The position numbers and the translations under genes are program-made. Below are positions 1-7,403 of a DNA stretch of 64,000 bases, in pieces. The DNA lies in assembly GCA_963813195.1 (NCBI GenBank), contig CAWEYC010000039.1:1-64000 (forward strand). The letters run 5' to 3'. The DNA is from Roseiarcus sp963813195. GTDB lineage: Bacteria; Pseudomonadota; Alphaproteobacteria; Rhizobiales; Beijerinckiaceae. The notes beneath the pieces were generated by a model, which had not been told where the DNA came from, did no database searches, and saw only the letters and a list, made by a program, of their open reading frames with translations. How positions within the stretch are numbered: position 1 is the stretch's first letter; the number at the start of each line of letters is the position of its first letter.

Positions 1-1109
1 TCTCCCGCGATATCGTTAAAACCCGTGCCGGCGGCGTATGGATTGCTCGGGGGCGCGTATCGAATGCCTTCGTAGCCGCCAAACAGCGCAACCGGCCCGT
101 TGGTGTATTTGCCGACCAACAACACGCTCGTATCGTCGGAGAGCGTCGCGGTGAGAACCTGCGGCAGGACCGCCGGCAGCGTGTTGCCGGCAAGCGTCAC
201 CGCCACGGCGTCCTGGACGTAACTGGCAATTGCGTCGAGCGAGAGCGTGCCGCCAGCCAAATTGAGAACGTCGCCGCCGAGTTGGACCTGGTAGGCGCCC
301 TTTGAGGCGTTGTTCAGATCGTAGCCGCCGAATTGCCAGAGCGCAGCGGCCCTGAACTGGCCGATATCGACGCGATACTTCACCGACGTGCTAAATCGGC
401 AGGTTTCGGTGTCGCCCACGCCGCAGGTTGTCCCCTGCCAGCCGATCGGCGAGAAAGCGTACGAAGCGTTCAGCGGATCGTAGGCGAAAACAGCGTCCAA
501 TGTCAGCGAGTTTTGCCGGAATACGGTCAAGGTCCCGTAGGTCAGCGAGCTGACGCCGAAATAACCCACGGAATTGTAAAATTGGCCGCCGCGGCTCGAG
601 TCAGCGCCCGAATTTTGATTGGTGAGCGGCACGCCCGCGTTCTCAGCCACCGAGTGCGGTCCATTGGAGAATTGCAGGGAATAAGGATCGAATCCGGCCT
701 CCAGATCGAACACGAAGGTCCATCCGGGAGCCAGCGGCTCGTTTCCTTTGATCCCGATGTTTGAATTGGTCAAACCGTTCGGCGCGAGGCTCCACTGCGC
801 ATGATTGCTGTACTTCTGTATGATATAAGCTGCGCCGACGGCCGATGTCCCATTGAAGGGCGCCCCATGGCTCTCCCACGTCACGCCGCCGTCGATCGCG
901 CCGTAGAGCGTTATGCCGTTCCAGGTCAAAGGGCAGTCCGTGACGACAAAGTCCTGGAGGCTGCCACATGTAGCTAACTGCGGCGGAGCAATTGTGGTCG
1001 CCGGCGGCGGAGCCGTCGGCGCCGCGATGTCGGCGGCCAACGCATCCGTCGCCCATGCAGCGCTCGCGAGGCTCAGCATCATCGTCGCGAAAACACCAAG
1101 GTTTTTCAT
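1..1109 (-). CDS. Outer-membrane porin (Gram-negative porin family), 3' end outside window
   Basis: The frame is open from an ATG at 1109 to the window edge, so the C-terminus is missing (about 369 codons visible). The N-terminus MKNLGVFATMMLSLASAAWA is a signal peptide with a likely cut after ATDALA. A short Ala/Pro-rich stretch follows, then a ITLYGAIDGGVTWESHG block typical of the first beta strand of the 16-strand porins of rhizobia and methanotrophs. Alternating aromatic/hydrophobic strands continue to the edge, and two Cys pairs are visible (CGSLQDFVVTDC and CGVGDTETC). It should be a trimeric general diffusion porin of the outer membrane. Family assignment is from memory of related proteins; solute preference cannot be told. 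Confidence 0.85.
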   Translation of the reverse strand, partial: MKNLGVFATMMLSLASAAWATDALAADIAAPTAPPPATTIAPPQLATCGSLQDFVVTDCPLTWNGITLYGAIDGGVTWESHGAPFNGTSAVGAAYIIQKYSNHAQWSLAPNGLTNSNIGIKGNEPLAPGWTFVFDLEAGFDPYSLQFSNGPHSVAENAGVPLTNQNSGADSSRGGQFYNSVGYFGVSSLTYGTLTVFRQNSLTLDAVFAYDPLNASYAFSPIGWQGTTCGVGDTETCRFSTSVKYRVDIGQFRAAALWQFGGYDLNNASKGAYQVQLGGDVLNLAGGTLSLDAIASYVQDAVAVTLAGNTLPAVLPQVLTATLSDDTSVLLVGKYTNGPVALFGGYEGIRYAPPSNPYAAGTGFNDIAG

Positions 1110-1471
1110 GTCGCCCTCCCCCCGGTCCAACAGGATCGGCCGCGAATCTGTGCTGGGCCTACACAACGCCGTCGTGACCGTTACTTGGATTCGGCGTTCG
1201 TGACAAGATCAAGCGCAGAGATATACCGTACAATTTGATTATGTAAATCGCCGATTGCTACGAGTCCGAGGTGATCATTAGAGCGCTTTGAATTTAGGCC
1301 GAACCGGACCCCGCCATCTTCGCGAGCAAAGCGTGGCGATCCAGACTAAGCCGCCGCCCCAATCCCTTGTTTCAACATGAAAACAAGCGCTCTTACTATC
1401 GGCGCCGGCAATGAATTCATGCCAGCAGGGCGGCAGCAATCATGCGACGCCTCGATCGCTTGCCGGCGCGC
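1110..1471. other. Intergenic region between porin and MCO-like gene
   Basis: No convincing gene here. It holds the porin promoter region (A/T-richer stretch around 1215-1255) and, at about 1321-1360, a segment reading GCGATCCAGACTAAGCCGC that closely resembles the left half of the palindromic repeat at 29156-29243. Short open frames crossing it have no recognisable protein signal. Confidence 0.5.
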
Positions 1472-2848
1472 TCACCCGACCTGGAACCAGGCCCCGACCC
1501 CCGCGGCGCGATGTTCGGGGATCGCCGATACGATCGGCCATTTCCCGGGATTGTCAGCGACGAATGCGGCGTGGACGGTCCGGCTCGGCGCGATGAGGAT
1601 GGTGTCCCGCCAGTAGGGTTCCCAGCCGTCATCGAGCGCGTGCAGCAGGCGCGCGACATGGCCGCCGAGGCGCATCGCCTGGGTCACCGCGGTCTTGTTG
1701 ACGAACCCCAGCGTGACCGGCGCGCCGCGCGGAACGGCGAACAGCGGTTTGACCGCCCAATCGGAAAAGGTCACGCCGTTCAGCGCGAAGGGCAGGGCGC
1801 CGCCGCCGGAAATCGTCAGATCGAGGCGCCTCGCCCGCTCGAGGTCGATCTCGGTCGGCAACAGCGGATTGGCGGGCAGGCCGGTCGTCGCGGGCCGCTC
1901 CGCGAGCGCGGCGCCCCTGGCTTCGAAGACGACCACCGGCCGGTCGACTTCCCCGGGGAAAGCCGCCGCCTCGCCGCCGCGCAGGATGAAGGCGACGGAA
2001 GCGCCGGCCTCGCGCGGCATGTCGAACATCAGTTCGAAACGCGCGCCGGGGCCGATCGGGAAGAGGTTGTGCAGGGGTTCGAACGATTCGCTCGGCTGGC
2101 CGTCGACCGCGACGATCAGCGGCTTAACTCCGACGACGCCGATCGACATCACGCGCGCGGCCGCTGCGTTGGCGAGGCGGAGGCGGACGCGCGCGCCGGG
2201 GGCCGGCGTAAGGGTCAAGGGCGCGAGCGCCGCATTGGCGGTCACCAGCGCGCCGAGACGGCCAGCGCCCCGCGTGACCACGGGATCGGAAAAATCGTCC
2301 TTAAGCTGCCCCTTTTCGTCGAGCCGCCAATCCGCGAGGACGACGATCGCCTCGACGTCCGCGGCCGGCGGCGTCGCTTCCTCGACGACGATCGGGCCGA
2401 AGAGCCCGCTGCCGATCTGTCTCCCGGTCGCGTCGCCGGCGTCGGGACAATAGAGATTGAAGCCGGCGTCGGGCGGCGTGAGGCGGATATCGAGACTTCC
2501 GCCCGGCGCGACCAGGGGTTGCGTCAGGCCGCCGATGCCGGCCGCCGCGTTCGCCGCCCGCAGGCCGGGAAAACTCAGCGTCGTGCCGTGATCCAGCCGG
2601 TTGACGAGCCGAAGCCTCAGCTCTTCGCCCTTGCGCAGGCGCAGCAACGGTCCGGGCGCAGCGCCACCATAAGTTAGGATTCGTGTCGCGGCGGCGGGCG
2701 AAGCGGCGATCTCGGCGGTCGCGGGCGCGGCCACGAGGGAACGATAGCCGTCCGGCGCCGCCGGTTCCCCGGAGAAAGCGGCGCGCTTCCAGGCCCAAAG
2801 GCTCGCCGCCACGCCGCCGCCGAGTAGCGTGCGCCGGTTCACGCCCAT
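1472..2848 (-). CDS. Multicopper-oxidase-fold protein lacking the copper ligands
   Basis: 458 residues with a short Arg-Arg N-terminus (MGVNRRTLLGGGVAA) resembling a Tat or twin-Arg-like export signal, so probably periplasmic. The three-cupredoxin layout of CueO/CopA-type oxidases is clear: GLxxxNAxxGIGGLTQ near residue 110, IGSGLFGPIVVEE near 150, and a C-terminal WRDTxLIxPxxTVxAxFVADNPGKW block. Every copper-binding motif is replaced: HWHG reads SFPG, WYHPH reads LYCPD, HPxHLHG reads QAMRLGG, and HCHxxxH reads SAIPEH. A laccase or cuprous-oxidase activity is therefore not expected. FtsP/SufI is a known precedent for a copper-free member, but I do not claim orthology. It is divergent from the small gene at 2972. 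Confidence 0.75.
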   Translation of the reverse strand: MGVNRRTLLGGGVAASLWAWKRAAFSGEPAAPDGYRSLVAAPATAEIAASPAAATRILTYGGAAPGPLLRLRKGEELRLRLVNRLDHGTTLSFPGLRAANAAAGIGGLTQPLVAPGGSLDIRLTPPDAGFNLYCPDAGDATGRQIGSGLFGPIVVEEATPPAADVEAIVVLADWRLDEKGQLKDDFSDPVVTRGAGRLGALVTANAALAPLTLTPAPGARVRLRLANAAAARVMSIGVVGVKPLIVAVDGQPSESFEPLHNLFPIGPGARFELMFDMPREAGASVAFILRGGEAAAFPGEVDRPVVVFEARGAALAERPATTGLPANPLLPTEIDLERARRLDLTISGGGALPFALNGVTFSDWAVKPLFAVPRGAPVTLGFVNKTAVTQAMRLGGHVARLLHALDDGWEPYWRDTILIAPSRTVHAAFVADNPGKWPIVSAIPEHRAAGVGAWFQVG

Positions 2849-2971
2849 GCGCGCCCGTCGGCCGACGCCTGCACCATTTTGGGACGGCGACCCCGGCGCC
2901 GCATTTGCGGGCTCGAGGCCTTGTCCCTGGGGCCGCTGCGCCCGCGGGACGAAAGCGTTGGGAGCCGTTCC

Positions 2972-3136
2972 ATGGGTAAACTCATTGCATTGCTCGGTCT
3001 CGGCCTGGGTGTGGCGCTCGTCGCGCTCACGCTCGTCTCGTCGCGATTCTTAGACCACGGCAGCGGCGGCGCAACCGCGCTGACGCTCGCGGGCGGCCTT
3101 TTCACAATCGCGTTGGCCGCCTACATTAAGGATTGA
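2972..3136 (+). CDS. Small two-helix membrane protein, 54 aa
   Basis: ORF from the ATG at 2972 (MGKLIALLGLGLGVALVALT) to TGA at 3134. Two hydrophobic stretches (about residues 3-21 and 33-51) flank a short polar loop containing SRFLDHGSGG, so it should be a hairpin membrane protein. A longer frame open upstream overlaps the region just before the MCO-like gene and looks like non-coding extension. I do not recognise a named family; small proteins of this kind often sit just before tRNA-Leu/tig in related genomes, which is only an impression. Confidence 0.6.
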   Translation: MGKLIALLGLGLGVALVALTLVSSRFLDHGSGGATALTLAGGLFTIALAAYIKD

Positions 3137-3244
3137 CGGGCGCGCCGGCGGCGCGGGGCGTTCATTTTTCTGTGGCGCGCGCGGCGCAAGCTGCTATAGA
3201 CCGCGCCCGAAGCAGACCAGCCTCTCCTGCGGAGCGCGTGGGAT

Positions 3245-3330
3245 GCGGGCGTGGCGGAACTGGTAGACGCGCCGGATTTAGGTTCCGGTGACCTAAAGTC
3301 GTGGGGGTTCGAGCCCCTCCGCCCGCACCA
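3245..3330 (+). tRNA. tRNA-Leu (anticodon UAG)
   Basis: An 86-nt cloverleaf. Acceptor GCGGGCG pairs with CGCCCGC, with discriminator A and an encoded CCA. The anticodon stem CCGGA/TCCGG encloses TTTAGGT, giving anticodon TAG. A long variable arm (class II) and a T-loop GGTTCGAGCC are present. Decodes CUN leucine codons. Confidence 0.95.
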
Positions 3331-3353
3331 TCTCCGCTCGGTCGCCTCGCGCG

Positions 3354-3375
3354 GCCCTCCGCTTCGGGGGTTTTT
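3354..3375 (+). terminator. Possible terminator after tRNA-Leu
   Basis: CCCTCCGCTTCGGGGG can form a short GC stem with a CTT loop and one mismatch, followed directly by TTTTT. It lies between the tRNA and tig and would separate the two transcripts. Confidence 0.4.
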
Positions 3376-3436
3376 GAGTTCGATCGGCGCGTGAGCGGCG
3401 CGGCCGCGTGTTAGGCTTTTATATAGGGCGGTTGAA

Positions 3437-4798
3437 ATGCAGGTCACGGAGACGCTTAGCCAAGGGCTGAAGCGCGAATACAACATCGTTCTGTCCGCGA
3501 GCGATCTCGCTTCGCGCCTTGACGCCCAACTCGCCGATCTCAAGACGAAAGTGAAGATCAACGGCTTCCGTCCGGGCAAGGTGCCGGTCGCGCATCTCAA
3601 GCGCGTCTACGGCCGCTCGGTGATGGGCGATGTTGTCCAGGATGCGATCAACGCCGCCAATAAGCAGATCGTCGACGAAAATGGCTTGCGCCTCGCCCAG
3701 GAGCCGAAGATCGAACTGCCGACCGACCAGGCGGCGATCGAGGCGGCCCTCGAGGCGCGCGGCGATCTCGCCTTCAAGGTGGCTATCGAGGTGCTGCCGA
3801 AATTCGAGATCGGCGAGTTTTCCGATCTGACGCTCGAGCGGCCCGTGGCCGATGTCGAAGAGATCGAGATCGAGGCCGCGCTCCAGCGTCTGGCGCAGGA
3901 TCGGCGGGTTTATGCCGAGAAGGCGGAGGGCGCCAAGGCCGAGACTTTCGACCGCGTCACGGTCGATTTCGTCGGCACGATCAATGGCGAGCCCTTCGAG
4001 GGCGGCGCGAGCGAGGGCATCGAGGTCGTGATCGGCTCGAATACGTTCATCCCCGGCTTCGAGGAGCAGCTCCTCGGCGCGGTGGCGGGCGAGCGGCGCG
4101 CGGTCCAGGCGACGTTTCCCGAGGCCTATGCGGTGCGCAAGCTCGCCGGCCAGAAAGCCGATTTCGACGTGACCGTGAAGTCGGTCGCGGCGCCGGAGCC
4201 TTTCGCGATCGACGACGAATTCGCCAAGAGCGTCGGCGCCGAAGGTCTCGATCAGATGAAGTCGGCGCTGCGCGAACGCATCGGCGTCGATTACGCCCGC
4301 GCTTCGCGCGAGAAGGTCAAGCGCAAGCTGCTCGACGCGCTGGCGGCGCGCTATTCGTTCGAAGTTCCGCAGGGCCTCGTCGAGCAGGAGTTCGCTTCGA
4401 TCTGGGCGCAGGTCGAGCGCGAGCAACAGGCCTCGGGCCGCGGCTTCGCCGACGAAAACACCACCGAAGAGGCGGCCCGCGCCGATTATCGCGCCATTGC
4501 CGAGCGCCGCGTCCGACTGGGGCTGCTGCTCGCGGAAGTCGGCGCCAAGGCGGACGTCAAGATCAGCGACGAGGAGATGACGCAGGCGCTGATCGCGCGC
4601 GCCCGCGCCTATCCGGGCCAGGAGAAGCAGGTCTGGGATTTCTACCGCAACAATCAGCAGGCGCTGGCCGAATTGCGGGCGCCCATCTACGAGGAAAAGG
4701 TCGTCGATCACATCCTCGGCCTCGCCAAGGTCGAGGACCGCAAGGTGACGGCCAAGGAGCTTCTGCAAGCCGACGAGGACGACGTCCCGGCGAGCTAA
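3437..4798 (+). CDS. tig: Trigger factor, ribosome-associated chaperone / prolyl isomerase
   Basis: 453 residues, the usual length. The N-terminal ribosome-binding domain carries the signature NGFRPGKVPVAHLKRVYG near residue 40. A central FKBP-type PPIase domain spans roughly 155-245 (FVGTINGEPFEGG, IPGFEEQLLGA), and the C-terminal arms are helical. It binds ribosomal protein uL23 at the exit tunnel and shields nascent chains. ATG at 3437 is the first start matching family N-termini (MQVTETLSQGLKREY); the ribosome-binding site is weak (GGGCGG). It sits directly before clpP and clpX in the same direction, a standard folding/proteolysis grouping. Confidence 0.97.
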   Translation: MQVTETLSQGLKREYNIVLSASDLASRLDAQLADLKTKVKINGFRPGKVPVAHLKRVYGRSVMGDVVQDAINAANKQIVDENGLRLAQEPKIELPTDQAAIEAALEARGDLAFKVAIEVLPKFEIGEFSDLTLERPVADVEEIEIEAALQRLAQDRRVYAEKAEGAKAETFDRVTVDFVGTINGEPFEGGASEGIEVVIGSNTFIPGFEEQLLGAVAGERRAVQATFPEAYAVRKLAGQKADFDVTVKSVAAPEPFAIDDEFAKSVGAEGLDQMKSALRERIGVDYARASREKVKRKLLDALAARYSFEVPQGLVEQEFASIWAQVEREQQASGRGFADENTTEEAARADYRAIAERRVRLGLLLAEVGAKADVKISDEEMTQALIARARAYPGQEKQVWDFYRNNQQALAELRAPIYEEKVVDHILGLAKVEDRKVTAKELLQADEDDVPAS

Positions 4799-4878
4799 GC
4801 GCCCCGCGCTTTCGTCGAGCGGCCCTGAGCGCGGCCCGGCGCGGCGTTCACCCTTTCGAGGCGAGCGCCGCGACGCCC

Positions 4879-4907
4879 CTTTCGCAACCGCGCCGACGCC
4901 CCTATCT
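4879..4907 (+). promoter_or_regulatory. Possible RpoH-type promoter upstream of clpP
   Basis: CCCTATCT at 4900-4907 agrees well with the heat-shock sigma -10 element (CCCCATNT). Fourteen bases upstream is CTTTCGC (4879-4885), a poor match to CTTGAAA. The 14-nt spacing equals that of the better site before lon. Tentative because of the weak -35. Confidence 0.35.
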
Positions 4908-4946
4908 TATGGTTTGCGGCCGGCTGATTCCCTGAAAGCGAGACCC

Positions 4947-5585
4947 ATGCGCGATCCCGTCGATTACTATTACAACAACCTCGTTCCGATCGTCATCGAG
5001 CAATCGGCGCGGGGAGAGCGGTCGTTCGACATTTTCTCGCGCCTGCTGCGGGAGCGCATCATTTTCATGGTCGGGGCGGTCGAAGATATTTCGGCGTCGC
5101 TGGTGGTCGCGCAGTTGCTTTTTCTCGAGGCCGACAATCCCAAGAAAGAGATCGCGATGTACATCAACTCGCCCGGCGGCGTGGTTACCGCCGGGTTGTC
5201 GATCTACGACACGATGCAATTCATCCGGCCGAAAGTGACGACGATGTGCATCGGTCAGGCCGCCTCGATGGGTTCGCTGCTGCTGTGCGCCGGAGCGAAG
5301 GGAATGCGCTACGCGCTGCCCAATTCGCGCATCATGGTCCACCAGCCCTCCGGCGGCTTCCAGGGCCAGGCGTCCGACATCCAGCGCCACGCCGAGGACA
5401 TCCTCAAGGTGAAGCGACGCCTCAACGAGATTTACGTCCAGCATACCGGACAAAGCTACGAGGCGATCGAGCGGACGCTCGATCGCGACCATTTCATGTC
5501 GGCGGAAGAGGCCAAGGCCTTCGGCATCGTCGACGAAGTCACCACCAAACGCGCGGTCGAGCCCGAAGAGGCGAAACCGATTTGA
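4947..5585 (+). CDS. clpP: ATP-dependent Clp protease proteolytic subunit
   Basis: 212 residues from the ATG at 4947 (MRDPVDYYYNNLVPIVIEQS), which matches alphaproteobacterial ClpP; a TTG 33 nt upstream would add 11 unlikely residues. The catalytic triad is visible: Ser107 in GQAASMGS, His132 in MVHQPSGG and Asp181 in DRDHFMS, with spacing identical to E. coli mature numbering (97/122/171). It forms the tetradecameric serine protease chamber fed by ClpX, whose gene is next. Confidence 0.97.
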   Translation: MRDPVDYYYNNLVPIVIEQSARGERSFDIFSRLLRERIIFMVGAVEDISASLVVAQLLFLEADNPKKEIAMYINSPGGVVTAGLSIYDTMQFIRPKVTTMCIGQAASMGSLLLCAGAKGMRYALPNSRIMVHQPSGGFQGQASDIQRHAEDILKVKRRLNEIYVQHTGQSYEAIERTLDRDHFMSAEEAKAFGIVDEVTTKRAVEPEEAKPI

Positions 5586-5770
5586 TTAGAGCGGCTTAGA
5601 CGAACAATTGAGCGCTCTTATTCGGCCGCGGTCCGTTCACTTCGCCGTTGGCGGCGGGTGTAGGCGGAACGGTGGACTTGATTTTGCCCGGCGAATGGTG
5701 GTTGCTAGTCGCCAAGGCCGGACGCCCGGATCGCGGGCGTCAGGGAAATGCGCGCATTGCGCATCGGGCG

Positions 5771-5800
5771 TTGACGAAGCGGACAGTGTCGACGCTACGG
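5771..5800 (+). promoter_or_regulatory. Candidate vegetative promoter for clpX
   Basis: TTGACG at 5771-5776, then an 18-nt spacer and CTACGG at 5795-5800, roughly fitting the alphaproteobacterial TTGAC-N17/18-CTA pattern. It lies in the 298-nt clpP-clpX gap, which otherwise holds only short ORFs without family signal. Confidence 0.3.
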
Positions 5801-5883
5801 TTTGTTAGGATGCTTTATCTACGCTGTGCAGTCGGGCGTCCGCTGAATCGCATCGACTAGAGCGGCCGGAACGGAGAATGACA

Positions 5884-7137
5884 ATGGCCAAGGCCGAAGG
5901 CGACGCCAAAAGCACGCTATACTGCTCTTTCTGCGGCAAGAGCCAGCACGAGGTGCGCAAGCTCATCGCCGGTCCGACCGTGTTCATTTGCGATGAATGC
6001 GTCGAGTTGTGCATGGACATCATCCGCGAGGAGAGCAAGACCGCCCTCGTCAAGAGCAAGGACGGCATTCCGACGCCGCGCGAGATCTGCAAGGTGCTCG
6101 ACGACTACGTGATCGGCCAGCCGCAGGCCAAGCGCGTGCTCTCGGTTGCAGTGCACAATCACTACAAGCGCCTCAATCACGCGACCAAGCACAGCGACGT
6201 CGAACTCGCCAAATCCAACATCCTGTTGATCGGACCCACGGGGTCGGGCAAGACGTTGCTCGCGCAGACGCTCGCGCGCATCCTCGACGTGCCCTTCACC
6301 ATGGCCGACGCGACGACGCTGACCGAAGCCGGCTATGTCGGCGAGGACGTCGAGAACATCATCCTGAAATTGCTGCAGGCCTCCGACTACAACGTCGAGC
6401 GCGCGCAGCGCGGCATCGTCTACATCGACGAAATCGACAAGATCAGCCGCAAGTCGGACAACCCGTCGATCACCCGCGACGTGTCGGGCGAGGGCGTGCA
6501 GCAAGCGCTGTTGAAGATCATGGAAGGCACGATCGCCAGCGTGCCGCCGCAAGGTGGACGCAAGCATCCGCAGCAGGAATTCCTGCAAGTCGACACGACC
6601 AACATTCTGTTCATTTGCGGCGGCGCGTTTTCCGGTCTGGAGCGCATCATCTCGGCGCGCGGCAAGGGCACGTCGATCGGCTTTTCCGCCAAGGTCCAGT
6701 CGCCCGACGATCGGCGCACCGGCGAAGTGTTCCGCGAAGTCGAGCCCGAGGATCTCTTGAAATTCGGCCTGATCCCCGAATTCGTCGGCCGCTTGCCGGT
6801 CATCGCGACGCTCGAAGATCTCGACGAGGATGCGCTGAAGAAGATTCTGACCGAGCCGAAGAATGCGCTGGTCAAGCAATATCAGCGCCTGTTCGAGATG
6901 GAGAACACAGACCTCACCTTCCAAGAGGAAGCGCTCAGCGTCGTCGCCAAGAAGGCGATCGAACGGCGCACCGGCGCGCGCGGATTGCGCTCCATCATGG
7001 AAGGGATTCTGCTCGATACGATGTACGATCTTCCCGGTCTCGACGGCGTCGAGCAGGTGGTGATCGGGCCCGAGGTCGTCGACGGCAAGGCGAGGCCGCT
7101 CTACATCTATTCCGAGCGTGTCGAGAAGGCCGGCTGA
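5884..7137 (+). CDS. clpX: ClpX, ATPase and specificity subunit of ClpXP
   Basis: 417 residues. Two ATGs lie close together (5878 and 5884). GGAG at 5873-5876 is only 1 nt from the first but 7 nt from the second, so 5884 is chosen. The N-terminal zinc-binding domain has Cys14, Cys17, Cys36 and Cys39. The AAA+ core has Walker A GPTGSGKT near residue 117, Walker B IVYIDEIDKI near 178, and sensor/C-domain motifs (EFVGRLPVIATL, RRTGARGLRSIME). It unfolds tagged substrates, including ssrA-tagged products of the SmpB system (40216), and feeds ClpP. Confidence 0.97.
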   Translation: MAKAEGDAKSTLYCSFCGKSQHEVRKLIAGPTVFICDECVELCMDIIREESKTALVKSKDGIPTPREICKVLDDYVIGQPQAKRVLSVAVHNHYKRLNHATKHSDVELAKSNILLIGPTGSGKTLLAQTLARILDVPFTMADATTLTEAGYVGEDVENIILKLLQASDYNVERAQRGIVYIDEIDKISRKSDNPSITRDVSGEGVQQALLKIMEGTIASVPPQGGRKHPQQEFLQVDTTNILFICGGAFSGLERIISARGKGTSIGFSAKVQSPDDRRTGEVFREVEPEDLLKFGLIPEFVGRLPVIATLEDLDEDALKKILTEPKNALVKQYQRLFEMENTDLTFQEEALSVVAKKAIERRTGARGLRSIMEGILLDTMYDLPGLDGVEQVVIGPEVVDGKARPLYIYSERVEKAG

Positions 7138-7171
7138 AGTCCGCTGCGCGGGGGATTGCGCGTCTTTGACG

Positions 7172-7200
7172 CTTGAAACTCGCGCGGTGAGCGGCCATCT
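7172..7200 (+). promoter_or_regulatory. RpoH (heat-shock sigma) promoter for lon
   Basis: CTTGAAA at 7172-7178 is a perfect -35 for sigma-32-type factors. After 14 nt, GGCCATCT at 7193-7200 matches CCCCATNT at all but two positions. It lies in the clpX-lon gap about 200 nt before the lon start, which fits the known heat-shock control of lon. Confidence 0.65.
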
Positions 7201-7403
7201 TCGTCGATGATGGTTTTTGCGTCGGTACTCGATGTAAACTCTGTTAAGCGTCGAAGGCGCAGGTGCGGAATTTTATTCCGGCCAGCCTATGGCGACGAAA
7301 TCCGGCGCCTTTTTGATCTGGGTCGGGACTCGTCGGCCGATGACGTTTCAAGCTCGGGGCGGCGCTACTCCGCGCCCGGGTCACAATGAAACAGGATCGC
7401 CAA

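Noticed and set aside
1442..2677. 411-codon plus-strand frame opposite the multicopper-oxidase-like gene
   Set aside because: Arg/Asp-rich composition typical of antisense frames in GC-rich genes; no motifs, while the minus frame has a clear fold signature.
3419..4768. 449-codon minus frame opposite tig
   Set aside because: Mirror of tig; leucine/arginine-rich shadow with no family signal.
5608..5860. Short frames between clpP and clpX
   Set aside because: No ribosome-binding site or recognisable protein; the gap reads as promoter region.
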